64,000 bases of DNA. Source: Paragyromitra xinjiangensis. Lineage: Eukaryota > Ascomycota > Pezizomycetes > Pezizales > Discinaceae. Positions 12,793-25,371 of this stretch are shown here, piece by piece; positions within the stretch are counted from its first letter, which is position 1, and the number at the start of each line of letters is the position of its first letter. The position numbers and the translations under genes were made by a program. Where the stretch lies: assembly GCA_038503065.1 (NCBI GenBank), contig JBCAMK010000005.1, positions 2,418,001-2,482,000 on the forward strand, in the 5' to 3' direction. The notes beneath the pieces are model-generated. The model had not been told where the DNA came from and did no database searches. It saw only the letters and a program-made list of their open reading frames with translations.

Positions 12793-15700
12793 ATGGGTTC
12801 ATCCAATAGAGCTTACGCTCGAAATCGGGCTACAACCGAGATCGCGTTGGCCGGCCCCCAGAGAACAAGATCGAGGGGCTACCAGACGGAAATGTTTGAG
12901 GAGAGCTTGAAAAGAAATATTATTGTTACGGTTCGATAGTCTTCTTTCTGAGCTAGTTATGGGGAAGATAATTGAGGCTGATAAAATACATGCGAAAAGA
13001 TGGATACAGGGTCTGGGAAGACGCATATGTATTGACCAACGCTTTCTATTTCTCCATACTTTAACTCTCGATGCCCCGGGAAACAGCTAATTCGTAAACC
13101 ACGTGTAACAGCGCTATCCTCCGAATCCGTGCCCAGTTAGACAAAGGAGATGAAAAAGTGAATTTGAACTCAGATAGCTTCCGACCACCCACCTACATAG
13201 CTAATAAAACGTGTAGTTATGTTGGCTCTTAGTCCCCAGTATCCCATTGGGCAACCAACAATACGAAGTTCTGAAATCCTCCCTACCGCCGGTCAACATC
13301 CAGTTCCTAAGTGGTAGCGATCACGTGGAGAAGTGGAAAGATCAAGAGATTTGGGACGGTGTTTTGGAGTTGAAAGAAAAAAGCCCTACGGTTGTTGTTA
13401 GCACTCATCAGGTTAGCCACCTAGTATACAATCATACGATAACAGAGTGTATTTTGTGAAGTGAAGTAAACGTATAGCGCTGATAGTGAGATAGATACTG
13501 TTAGATGCTCTAACACACGGCTTCGTAACCATCGACAGGATTGGACTACTAATCCTCGACGAAGGTTGGTCTAACAACAATAAATGTGATCGGGGACTAC
13601 TAACATCCCCGTTATCCAGCCCATCACTGTGTCGGCAACCACCCAGCAAACCGTATCATGAGAGACTTCTACCACCCAAACTTCCACCGCCTTGAGGTCC
13701 CTGCAATACTCGGTCTTACCGCGAGCCCAATCGTGAAAGCGAAGCCAAACCAGCTCAGGTAAGTCTTCACCAACTACTATAGTCCCATTACGCTACTAAC
13801 CTCACATGTAGAGTAATCGAGTCTAACATGAACTCAATATCACGAAGCCCTATCTTAAACCGCGAAGAGCTAATGCAGTATGTCCACCACCCGGCCATAA
13901 AGAGCGTTGTCTACTCTACCGGACCATCAACATATGAGGCGCTCAGCCCACGGTTCTCTATCGATATGGAATTTTCCATTGCGGAAGAAAAAAAGCGCCA
14001 GATTTCTGGAAGATTCCCGGAAGACGAAAGCGACACTTATCTTCTTGACTGGCCTGCTGGAGCTGGACAGAGAGTTACAGTGGCTGAGAACAGTCTTAGG
14101 TAAACTCCTACCCTTGCACATTCGTAGATTTTTTTTCAAAAATTTCCCCCTTCCCTACTTCGGAAGGGTTAAGAACTATGAAGGAGACCCAAGACAAAAG
14201 AACCCATGAATTAACCAAACCACCAGCATCAGCCAGACCTCCATCAGCGTCCGCTGGTCCATGCCAGCATTCAGATCCCTCCTCCGAGTCTACAGAGAAA
14301 TGGACATCCACCAAGACCCACACGTACTCCAACTAAAATCCACCGACCCGCCCGACGAAAAACGAATCAGAGAGACGATCGAAAACAAAAGCACGCGCTC
14401 CCATCGCCAAATGCACGGTATCAAGAAAAAAGCCGAACACATCCTCAACGAGTACGGAGTCTGGGCTACCGAGTGGTATGTAACCGTCGTAGTCAAAATG
14501 ACGCTTGAAGCGGCGGATGAAAACGTCGATAAGTGCGCGTTGATGGGGTGGGATGAAGCGGAGACGCTGTATTTGAGGGATACGCTGAAGAGGATAGACC
14601 TACCGGATGATCTTGGCGCTATTGAAGGGGGGGTTACGGATAAGGTGGAGAAGTTGATTGGGATGCTCTTGAAGGAATATCGTGGTGAGGAAGGTGGAAA
14701 GGACTTTGCAGGGCTGGTGTTTGTGCAGCAGAGGGTTGGAGTGTCGGTTTTGGCGGAGATCATTAAGTCACATCCACGATCGAAAGGAATATTTAATGTT
14801 GGGACATTGGTGGGCGCAGCGGACAATGATGCAAAATGTGCACGCAACATCTATGAACTTACAAGTTCAAAGGATCAGAATTGGATCATTGATGGCTTCC
14901 GGAAGGGCACGAAGAACTTAGTTATCTCTACCAGTGTTGTGGAGGAGGGTTTGGATATACCAGCATGTCATCTGGTTGTCTGCTTCTCTCTACCACCAAA
15001 CTTGAAGAGCTTTATCCAACGGCGGGGACGGGCAAGAAGGACCAAGAGTACATATTTTCTTATGTTCGAAAAGGGATCAGACACAGAGGGGAAGATAGAG
15101 AAATTGAAAAATTTGGAGCAGGAAATGATCGCAGAGTATCTCGATGAAACAAGGAAACTCAAAGAGATTTTAGATCGAGAAGAGGATGAGGTAGATGAAG
15201 ATGGGACAATAAGCGATGGGGACAATAGGAAGTATATGGTTCAAAGCACCGGGTATGTCGACATTTATTCTATTTTCAAGGTTTTCATACATTGACACTT
15301 CCATAGCGCATTATTGACACTCGATTCGGCCGTACCACATCTTCAACACTTCTGCAATACCCTACCTCACACTCCTTATACAGATCTCGACCCGATCTTC
15401 ATAGTAGAACCTGCTTTACCAGAGGATGAAGGGTTCTATGAATCGGAAAAACCACTCTATCGGGCTGAAGTGCTGCTACCGAACTCAATGCCTTCAAAAG
15501 TTCGACGTGCAGTAAGCAAAAAGGTATGGGAAAAGAAAAAGTGGGCAAGTCGTGATGCTGCGTTTGAGGCATATCTTGCTCTTCATAAACTAGAGGACCC
15601 TCTCATCAACGATAACTTGCTACCACTACTGATAAACGATGGAGCAAATGTGCCCAACAAAGGGCCTTCAATCGTCTCTCTTCCAAAAACAATTGATCCC

Positions 15701-17902
15701 TGGGAATCAATGAATTGGAAAGAAGGAACTGTTATCTACGCTACACCGATAACACTTAAAATGCCGAACTCTAGGGGCCCTGTTGAAATCGAAATATTAA
15801 CATCCGTCGAATTACCCTGTATTGATACGATACCAATTTACTGGACGAAAACCGACACCGGAGAGGTGATTGTTGGAAAATCAAGGCGCCTAGGTATTGA
15901 TGAGCCACTTCTAGCAAGAGCAAAAACGATGACCTATGAATTGTTTGATACCGTATTCAGAGCCAAGATGAAGCAGGGAGCTATGGACTTCCCATATCTC
16001 TTCACTTGGGGAGATATAGAAAAGTGGGACCTCGAAGACAAAAAGCCTATCAACGCATTAGAAGCATATACCACCATGTCCAACCCAGAGAGTGATATCG
16101 GGATTGTCAGGGAAAGAAATCAATGGCATAAGCATTACATATTCCGCCAGTGGAGAACCGATATATCACCAACCGACGCGAAAATTATCCAAAGATACGG
16201 GAGCAGGCCAGCGAACCCGGATCAGCCTATTATCGAAGTAGTACCTCTCTCACACCGTCGGGACTTCCTGCACGAATTAGTAACAGATCTAGAAGCTGTG
16301 ACAGAAACCCCAGTTTTATTACTCCCGGAATATTGCACCATCGACAAAATTCCATGGAGATATTCGCAATTTGCATTGTTTTTACCGGGGGTCATCCATC
16401 GGATTGGGATAGCCTTGGTTGCTTGGGATCTGCAGCGCACACTTCTTGCACCAGTCGATTTCAAGTCAACCTCCAACATTGTCACAGCTATAACCGCCAC
16501 CTCAGCAAGAGAGTCCACCAGTTATCAGCGATTCGAGTTCCTTGGGGATTCAGTAATAAAGTTCCTCGCGACAGTAAATCTCCTGGATGAACACCCGTCC
16601 TGGCATGAAGGAAACCTCACGATCCAAAAGTCGAGAATGGTTTCAAATTCACGTTTATCTAGAATAGCGCAGGGGAAAGAACTTTCTAAATGGGTTATTA
16701 CCGAGCCATTTACAGGACTTAAATGGAGTCCACGTTATATCGTTCAAAAGGATGGAGAAGTAGCCAAACCATCAGCAACTGAAAAAATGATACCAACAAA
16801 AGTTCTTGCCGATGTAGTCGAATCGTTAATTGGCGCAGCGTATATTGAAGGAGGTTACGAAAAAGCTTCTAAATGCGCTTCAACGCTTGGTTTGGAAAAG
16901 ACTTGGAAGCCGTTCCGAACTAGGATTGATTCGATGATCACCCATGCAGTTGATTCGCCGACTATCAATATTCCGTATCTACAAGATTTGGAGAAACTGA
17001 TAGGGTACAACTTTAAACACCAGGCCCTCCTTGTCGAAGCGATAACTCATCCCTCGTGTGAATCTCTTTTCCCGTCGTATCAGCGATTGGAGTTTCTTGG
17101 AGATGCGTTACTTGACATAGTCGTGCTTAATGAACTTTTTTTCATCCCAAAGAAGCTTTCGCCAACAGATATGCACCATTTCAGAAGCTCCGTCGCCAAT
17201 GGCAATCTTCTAGCATTCTTATCTCTCGGCTGCTCAATGAAAGTGGAGAGACCGAAGGTGGAGCAATTGGGGGGGAACTTTGAAATTGTGACCGAAGAGA
17301 GAGAGGTTAACCTTTGGGAATTCGTCCATCTGTCACACCCCGAGATGGTAAAAGCACGAAGAAAATGTTTAGAACGATATGAAGATGGCTTGCGGGACAA
17401 GGTCCAAGTAGCGCTGGAAACTGGGATGTACTACCCTTGGACGGAACTCTCACCCCTCGAAGCAGATACGCACGGGAAGAACAAGTTGCTTTCGGACATC
17501 GTCGAAGCTATCCTCGGGGCAGTTTTTGTGGATTCTGGTGGGGATCTTGAGAGTGTCAGGAATCTTACAGAGAGACTTGGGATATTTAAAGTGCTGAGGA
17601 GATTTGTAAAGGATGAGGTGATCTTGTCACATCCGTTGAATAGGTTGGCGGAAGTGGTAGCATCCATGCACAAGCGGCCGGTGTTATTTATTGAAAGTGT
17701 CGAAAATAGAGAGTTTTTGCATAGCGCCTGGTTCGAGGGAGAGGAATTGGCTACTGCTAGGTCTAATTCCAGGGCGGAGTCGAAGATAACGGTCGCTGAG
17801 GCTTGTTTGAAGATGTTAGAGAAAGTTGCGAAAGGGGAGGTGGAAGTAGAAGCGGCAAAGGGGACAGGTGTTGATGTTGACATCGGGATGGATCTCTCTT
17901 GA
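12793..17902 (+). CDS. DCL2: Dicer-like ribonuclease, DCL2 type, 9 exons
   Basis: This enzyme cuts double-stranded RNA into small RNAs for RNA silencing, a main antiviral route in fungi. Nine exons join in phase to 1508 aa: 12793-12930, 13000-13028, 13112-13157, 13217-13411, 13495-13564, 13620-13758, 13812-14099, 14227-15252 and 15307-17902. Domains in order are a DExD/H helicase with Walker A MDTGSGKT (about 47-54) and DEAHH (158-162); a helicase C-terminal half with STSVVEEGLDIPACHL and motif VI QRRGRARR (about 566); a Dicer dimerisation region (about 645-750); RNase IIIa with FEFLGDS (about 1053); and RNase IIIb with LEFLGDA (about 1238). Each RNase III has its second acidic patch, DVVESLIGAAY and DIVEAILGAVF. 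No PAZ or dsRNA-binding domain is obvious, as usual for fungal DCL2. The first four exons are tiny, so the N-terminus is easily misannotated. The start at 12793 is the first in-frame ATG before the conserved RGYQ region. Confidence 0.9.
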
Positions 17903-18679
17903 AGGTGCTTTTGGATCAGTCACATGAGTTTCTTGTTATATGTTGGAGTTTATCTTTTCCTCAGTCAATATACATGTAATTTCAAGTACGTTCCTTTACA
18001 TTTTCAATCCTCTCACTCATGAACAAAACCGGCCTCTAAAAACAAGAAGCTGATGAGAAGTCAACCCTATGACTGAATATAGATCACATAGACCAGCTTT
18101 TCTCCATAACAAGACCCAGAAACGCCATCTCTAACAAAGCACAGAGGTGAACACAATCCAAGTTTATCTCAAGCAACGTGGCCATAGTCTCATGAGCCCT
18201 AAAGTAAGGTATCACGTAACTACGACCACCCCAAGTCCAGCACCGTCGAGATCGATCGTCATTCAAGATTGTTTCGTCGGACCGTCCAACCTCTACAGAT
18301 TAAATTTAACTGTAAGATCAGATCTGATGAGTGATCAAGAAACAACAAGGGAAATAACGTGGGGAAACTTATATGTGGATCACATGATGAGTTTAGCTTG
18401 TATTACCAGAAGTGCTGTTTAGTGTGTAGTTCTGGGAACTAAAGGGAAGGATATGTGTAGGGAGATTAAGATTAGAGCTGGATCGATATGGAATAAATCT
18501 TGTTGCATACCAATAGTCAAGGCTTCTTCTCTCTTTCTAGATCTACGCACCATTATGGCGTCAGCAGTACACGAAACAACGGTATTTAACAATATATCTC
18601 CAATCTTCGAATTCGAATTCTTAAACCGAGTTCCCTCGCCTTTCACTCCACAAACCCAAAACCATACTCTTTGAAAAAC
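17903..18679. other. Intergenic region
   Basis: This holds the 3' flank of the Dicer-like gene. Short frames at 18147-18422 and 18453-18674 have no recognisable content. Nothing else is seen. Confidence 0.5.
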
Positions 18680-19723
18680 CCTACTTCAGTAACAACATTA
18701 CACGGCCTCCTCATGGAGCCTCTCCAAGACCCCCGACCTCTCCCGCAAAGTCTTCCTCGTCACTTGAGGATCTTCCGGAATCGGCTTCGGAATAATCGCC
18801 CAGCTACTAAAGAAGAATCCAGCCAAGATTCTCCTACTTTCAAAAAAGGAAGAGCACGCATATTTAGCACAAGAGGAGTTGAAAAAATACGGAGATACCA
18901 GTAAAGTCGAATGGATGAAGTGTAATCTGCAAGACCTGGAGGAAGTTGATCGGACAGCAAAGGAATTGAAAGAGAAGGAGAAAAGACTTGATTGTCTTGT
19001 TGCAAACGCTGGGATTAGTGTTGGGGTTTATAATTTGAGTAAGGATGGGATTAGTATGATACATCAATAACTATATACTTGACAGACCTATCTAATAGTC
19101 TCGGGTAACCCCCTCCCAGAAACCCACTTTCAAGTAAACCACCTCTCCCAAATGCACCTAATCCTCACCCTCCTCCTCACCCTCCTCCAAACCGCCAAAG
19201 AAACCAACGACTCCCGCATCGTCATCCAGTCCTCCGACCTCCATCGCCTATCCCCCTCTGTCAAATTCGCTACCTCTACAACCGCAGCAAACTAGCTCAA
19301 ACCCTCTTCACCCGAGCCCTCGTAAAACGACTAGAAGACGGAAGACCAGGAACTGGAGCAAACCTTAATATTTACGCCAACGCCACCCACCCAGGAGCTA
19401 CTAGCGCAGATCAGCAGAAACAGGCTGAAGAGGCTTATAGAACACTTAGGAAGATTGCCGTTGCGGCTACGAGACCGTTTGTCTAATCTGATAACTGAGG
19501 GACCGCTTCCGGCTCTGTTCACTGCTACGTCTCCTGATTTTTCGAGGGAAAGGATTTCGGGTCAATATATTCGTTTCCTCTTATATCTTATGGGCTGCGG
19601 TTAGGCTAACTGATTGTGCCGCCGGGTAAGGTTACTGCTTCTTCAAGTCAAGCCCAGGACGATGAGCTCAGAGAGAGATTGTGGTCTTTAAGCGAGCAGC
19701 TCTTGAGGGAGAAATTAGGATAG
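18680..19723 (+). pseudogene. Broken short-chain dehydrogenase/reductase
   Basis: The order of motifs is that of a classical NAD(P)-dependent SDR, but the frame is broken. SRKVFLVT runs into a TGA stop exactly where the first Gly of the cofactor motif TGGSSGIG should be; the downstream GSSGIGFGIIAQLLKK is intact in the same frame. CNLQDLEEVD and LDCLVANAGIS (the NAG motif) follow near 18920-19020. After a plausible intron, HFQVNHLSQMHLILTLL and RIVIQSSDLHRLSPS appear (19126-19260). The catalytic YxxxK stretch LYNRSKLAQTLFTRAL is in another frame (about 19277-19325), then NATHPGAT and more stops. The region ends near TAG at 19721. At least one nonsense change and one frameshift are needed, so the gene is dead unless heavily respliced. 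The original substrate is unknown. Confidence 0.8.
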
Positions 19724-20733
19724 TGGAAGATAACTTTTCATTATACAAAATACTTATGATTTCTTTTCGGTGAGATCATCAATGGAGAATGCACGTGATC
19801 ACAATTTATCACTCGAGATGGTGAACCCTAACCCACACGGAACAAATAACCAAAAAATATGGCGTCTCTATAAACTGTTACTCTATTTCACGAGCCACAG
19901 AGTGGGATTTTAACATAGACCACTTCTTGAAAGCTAAATAAGAGGAAATGAAACAGTAGATCATGGCCCGGGCCGAAGCCTCTTGGTTATCCCCAGTGCC
20001 TAGACTTAATATCCCCACCCACCTCTCGCCAACCATTTCCTAAGCTCTAAGGCTTCCAACTGTGAATGCAAGTGAACGAACTCAAGGTGAAATGACTGGA
20101 CTGAGCAAACCTGGTGCGACTCCTTGGAAGTCTATTATCAGCAGCAATTTCGGCCTATCTATTTTACCCAGAGCTGGATCAGTTTGATCATCTTATCACA
20201 ACCCCTCAATCGTAGATCATGACCGGATTGAGAATCAGTATCGCCCCAGGTTGCTAGGTCCCTCACCGAGTGATATTCTATGAGCATCTTTAGTAACGCG
20301 ATACATCATAACTAAAAATTTCTAAGAATGAAAGTATAAATTCTATCGTATAACTCATATATCCCCGGCCAATCCCACAAATCCAGTAACCCATCTCCAG
20401 ATTCCAAGCTACTACATAACCAAAACTCCAGCGGATGGCAACCGAATATTCTATTTGTCCGAGTGATAATATTAAATGACAAAAGAACCGTGAACCAAGC
20501 TAAACATGAATATGAAAAAGAATGTAATCTATAAGGCAATTGTCCGTGATAGAACGCCCCGAAGAAAGAAAAAAATAGTATCCCCCGACCGCATAAGCCG
20601 CCCCATCGTACGCATTATAAGTAACGTTTAACCATGCCATCCCGTCTACATTTCCTAGCCCCGAGAATATGAAAACCCATTAAAGAAAAATATCATTCTC
20701 CTCTCACTCATCTGACAATGCGAAACTAATCTC
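19724..20733. other. Intergenic region
   Basis: This stretch lies downstream of both the SDR relic and the ABC transporter, which converge here. The part next to 20733 probably holds the transporter 3' UTR and polyadenylation signals. No gene or repeat was recognised. Confidence 0.5.
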
Positions 20734-23700
20734 TTAACGTCTTGCGAAGTTAAAGTACCTCGACTAAAATCACAACATGTCAGCTTCAGAAACTACCAAG
20801 AAATTAAAGTCGAGGAGAAAACTTACGCCCAAGAACAGAATGATCAAGTTCGAGCCAACGAAAGCAAGGAAGATACCCAAATCTCTCCATCGGTTATCGT
20901 ACGACAAAGCAAGCGGTGTAAAAAATTCATCTCCCACGCTATAAGCGCAGTATTCACAAGAATCGGTTGCGGTGAGGTTGCGGATGTAACCAGGAGCCAT
21001 TGACATGAACTTTCCAGCGTAGGATTCACAGGTATCGCCAGAAGGAATGGGGAAGGTGTTGTACTCGCGCTCGGCGCATTTAACAGGCATGTCGTGGAGT
21101 TCAGTGACAACCATACCGCCAATGAGACGAGTGAAGGGGTCGAGTTCGTACAGCCACACTCTCCAGAATTTAGGGATGTTTGGTTTCGGAATGGTGACAC
21201 CGCAGAAAAGCGCGAAAGTGATGATAATGAATGGGTTAAGCAACGAAGCCAAGAACGCATTCGGGGTCAACGCTGCGATCATTTGTCCCAAGGTTACAGA
21301 GAACAGCTCGCAAATAAGGATCATCAAGAATTGATAACCTGCACGGTGTGGCGAGGAATTGAAGCCAGGTGGGAAGTAGAGACAAACGAAGAAGCCAACG
21401 GCGCAGAGAATGCTATATGGAAGCTCGGCGACGACCATAGACAGAGCAAAAGCGAATTGGGAGTACATCTTCGAAGACTGTTCACGGTAAAAGATCAAAC
21501 GAGCCATGTCGTACTTGGGTTCAACCTGGGCCAGGATAAGCGCCGGCAAAACGGTGACCTGGAAAAGAACAAAGACACGGTACTGAAGACCTTCACGAGT
21601 ATTATCAAGTTGAAGGAAGACGAGACCAGTCAAGAGGGCAATGGCGATATGATTGAACAGACGGGTGAAGCCATAGTTGGGGGTACGCCAGAAGGAGAGG
21701 TTAGTACGCTTCATGACTTGGTTGATCTGGTAGCTGAGAGGGGTTGCGTATTCCCGCTCTTCAACGGGAGGAGCAGATCCAATTTCGGCAATACGTTCTT
21801 CTTTCATCGTGACGATTTCGGCCTTGGTGTTTGCGAGTTCTTCAGAAGTCCTCCAGATGTCAGCCCAGTCGCGGTTACCAATACGAGCTGCTTGTCCGGC
21901 TCCTATCGCGTCCAACATCCATTCGGCAGGCTACACTTTCGTTAGCTAATTCAACTGCAGAAAGGGTTCACGAGAAACATACATTAGCAGTAGGGGGACA
22001 GTGTGCGCCATGCTTATGAAAATAGTTCAGAAGAACCTCCGCATCCTTTCCAATATCGCCAAAGTAGACACAATTACCACCACGTTGGAGCAACAACAAT
22101 CGATCAAAGTTCTCGAAGAGCGATGCGTTCGGCTGATGAATCGTGCAAAGGATAGCCTGTCCAGCCTTCGCGAGCTTACGCAAGAAACGAACAATGTTGA
22201 AAGCGGACTGCGAGTCAAGACCAGAAGTGGGTTCGTCCAAGAAGAGCAATAGTTGAGGCTTAGCAGCAAGTTCGACGCCAATTGTCACTCGCTTGCGCTC
22301 TTCAACAGCCAAACCGTTAGTCGGATCACCAATGATGGCATCGGCAATATTTTCCATTTCCAAAAGTGCGATGACCTCCTCAACATATTTATCCTTTTCT
22401 TCCTGAGAGACTTCGTACGGCTGGCGGAGATAAGCGGAGAACCTAAGAGCTTCACGGACAGTTTGAGTCGATTCGTGTGTGTCGAGCTGTTCGGCGTACG
22501 AAGTTCCACGCTGGAAAGCGGTTCCCTTAGGCTTGCCATCGACGAAAACATCACCAGTAATGACACCAATGTTCTTCCTGCTCGCCAATACGTCCAAGAG
22601 AGTTGTTTTTCCAGCACCCGAAGCACCCATCAAAGCGGTAAGTTGTCCAGGCTTAACGTATCCATAAATCTCGTTGAGAAGACGAAGCTGACCAGTAGGA
22701 ACCGGAACCTCGTAGACCAAGTTTTCCCAAGTCAAGACAGACCTTGAATCAATATTGAGGTTCGACTCTTCTTCCGCAGCCTCAGTCTTTGTACGTCTGC
22801 GTTCCTTCTTCTCATCAAGTTTCTGGTTAAGAGCCTTGCGCTCGTCGTTTTCCTTTGCATAATAAGTGACCGTTTTTCCTCCAGCGCCATACGAGAAGTA
22901 CTCCCCGAGAAGCGCATTAGAGGCCAAGAAGCCAACAATCAATGCAATGATGATACCAAAGTTGCGCCAAAGATCCTTAGGGTCGTATTGAAAGCTGAGG
23001 TTAATGTACGAACCGCCATCAATCTGGTCGGACCCAGGCTGACTACCGAGAAGCGTGCAAGTCTGGTACCTGAGATCGCTGTATCCAGGACCAGAAGGAA
23101 CCAGGGAATCAGATCCACATTTCAAGGTCAACCGTTTGAACTCGTTCATCATCAATGCTGCAAAGCCTAGACCAAGCCCGTTGATATAGAAAATCCACGA
23201 TACCCATTTACCTTGAGCAGGATATGGGATCATATATCCGGAGGTCAAGACGAACAAAGTGATAATGATAGCGGCGAATTTCATAGCGTAATCGAAGTCC
23301 GGGCAGATACATCCCACGGTACGGAAGAACAAAGTCATTGCCAAGTACCCAGAGATGATCATCAGGAAGAACGTAAAGAAGGCTCCAGCATCGCGGACGA
23401 GATTGCACATGAAATAGACAATGATACAGAACATCATAATCTGAGCCGAGGCGAAAACGACGTCAACACAAATCTGTGCAAGCCAAAGTGCCGAAGGTCG
23501 ATGGAAGGTGTATGCTTTGTGCTTATTGACGATAGGACGCCCCAACATGGTTGATGCGAGTTCAGAGAATGCCTGGAATGCGTTGAACAGCAGAGAGATG
23601 AATAAAAGACCACCACGAGTGAAAGCGCCAGCACTGGTCTTAGGAAGATCAAGGTACACGGTTCCAAGAACGATAGCGATAACAGTAGTAGTGATCCAAG

Positions 23701-25371
23701 AAACAGTCAAAGAGAACTTGTCCTGCCACTTCAGAAGAAATTGACGTTGCATCAAAGCCCAGATCTGCATGTAGAAGGGAATCGTGTAAACGGAAGAATG
23801 TGGCGCTCCCTTGCGCTTCTCCTCTGCCACAGCAACCTCAAAGTCTTCATGGCTCTCCTGGCGGAGCTCTTCACGGTAGGCTTCCATCTCATGGTTCAAG
23901 CGAGCGTAGTGGGGTGACTTGTGGAAAGCTTCTTCAAGGGCCTGCGGGGTGGAAGGAACGTTGTTGACACTACGACCAGGAGCATATTCTCTCTCAAACT
24001 CGTCGGTGCAACCAGTCAAGTAGTCCGGGGTAGTTTGGCGGGGCTTGGGCAGGAAACCGAGGCCTTCGAAGTAGGCACGGCCCTCTGAAGCTGGGCCGAA
24101 GAATACCTCTCTGCCATCGTCGATAACGAGAACTTTGTCGAATTGTGAATAGATATTCTCACTGGCTTGGTAGAGAGAAACGAAGGTAGTAGTCTTGTAA
24201 ATGTTTGTCATGATGCGGAGAGATTTAACATAATCAAGCGCTGTACTGGCGTCTAATCCACGGGTACTATTGTCCCAACAACAAACAGTAGCCTTGGTGA
24301 TCATCATCTCGGCGATAGAAACACGCTTCCTCTCACCACCGGAGACACCGCGAACATATGGATTACCGACGATAGTGTTTATGGTGTGCTCGATGTTGAA
24401 CATCTTCAGGAGAAGTTTGACGACCCTGTCTTTGAATTCGGCTTTCGACATACCAGGAGGGCGCTTTCCAGGAGTCTTCGTATCCAAAGCAAATCCAAGT
24501 GTCTGCCCAACAGTAAGAGTAGGATGGTGAACATCATCTACCAAAACAATTAACCTCAGCCCTCACTTAAACTAAAGAAACGCCATAGCAAACTCACCCT
24601 CTTCATTGTAGACAGCTTCCCCACGATACCGTTTTGAGAATGTTTCCGCACTAAATTTACCATAGAGAACTTCACCGTCGACTTTGGTATATCCGATCCT
24701 TTGATTCGCTATGACCTTCAGAAATGTCGTACAGCCACTCCCGGGACGGCCGAGAACAAGGACCATCTCTCCAGGCTTCACCACACCGCGAAAAGACTTG
24801 AGAATATCGAATTCGCGCCCTTTCTTGTGGAGTCCAAGGATGCTGACCATGGTTGAGTAAACATTGAAGAAGCTGACGATAGCGTCTGGGAACGTCGCAA
24901 TGAAGTTCTTAACGCCACCAATACCAGATACCGTGAGATCTTGCCATATAACACCTAATCCCAACAACATTTAGAATTCGCATCAACAATTGCGAAAGCA
25001 ATTCACCACTCACCGATTTTTTTAGGCCTAATCCCAGCAGCCCTCTCTTCACTTTCCGTGCCGCGCAAATGTCCCTCTAAATCAAATTGATCCGATTCCT
25101 CAGCTACTGGAGATTTCTCCGGGTCACCGCCCTTGCTCTGGGATCTAGACAAGCGCCGACTCGCGGTCCTTGACAACCCTGATAGTTGACGGCTTAACTC
25201 CTGAAAGTCGGCCTCCGCAGCCGCAACGTCGACGCCATGTCCAATGTTCGAATTTCCACGAGGGTTTGAAGAATTGAGGTTTTGGCGATGATTTTCAAGA
25301 TCGCCGATTATAGTGTCGCCAGAGCTCGAGGTGGTTGTTGAGCGCGGTGGTATATCCGCCTCGGTAGACAT
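20734..25371 (-). CDS. PDR-type full-size ABC transporter (ABCG), 5 exons
   Basis: This is a plasma-membrane drug/xenobiotic efflux pump of the fungal pleiotropic drug resistance family. Exons 25371-25014, 24954-24598, 24537-21983, 21930-20827 and 20763-20734 join in phase to 1467 aa. The order is the reverse NBD-TMD-NBD-TMD of this family. The Ser/Arg-rich N-terminus has SRQLSGLSRTASRRLSRSQS. NBD1 has Walker A GRPGSGCTTF (Cys in place of the usual Lys), signature VSGGERKRVS and CWDNSTRGLDAS. NBD2 has Walker A GASGAGKTTLLD, a degenerate signature LAVEERKRVT and FLDEPTSGLDSQ. This asymmetry is normal for PDR pumps, which have one catalytic and one degenerate site. A last 30-nt exon supplies the short C-terminus YFNFARR. 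Without it the frame would run on to 20770. An upstream in-frame ATG at 25488 exists, but MSTEAD at 25371 fits better. Similar pumps export azoles and plant phytoalexins; the substrate here is unknown. Confidence 0.93.

Noticed and set aside
14290..14850. A 186-codon minus-strand frame within the Dicer-like gene.
   Set aside because: It is an overlapping shadow of the helicase region; the plus strand is conserved and spliced correctly.
21094..21945. A 283-codon plus-strand frame inside the ABC transporter.
   Set aside because: It is antisense to the second transmembrane half of the pump, is charged and featureless, and matches no family.
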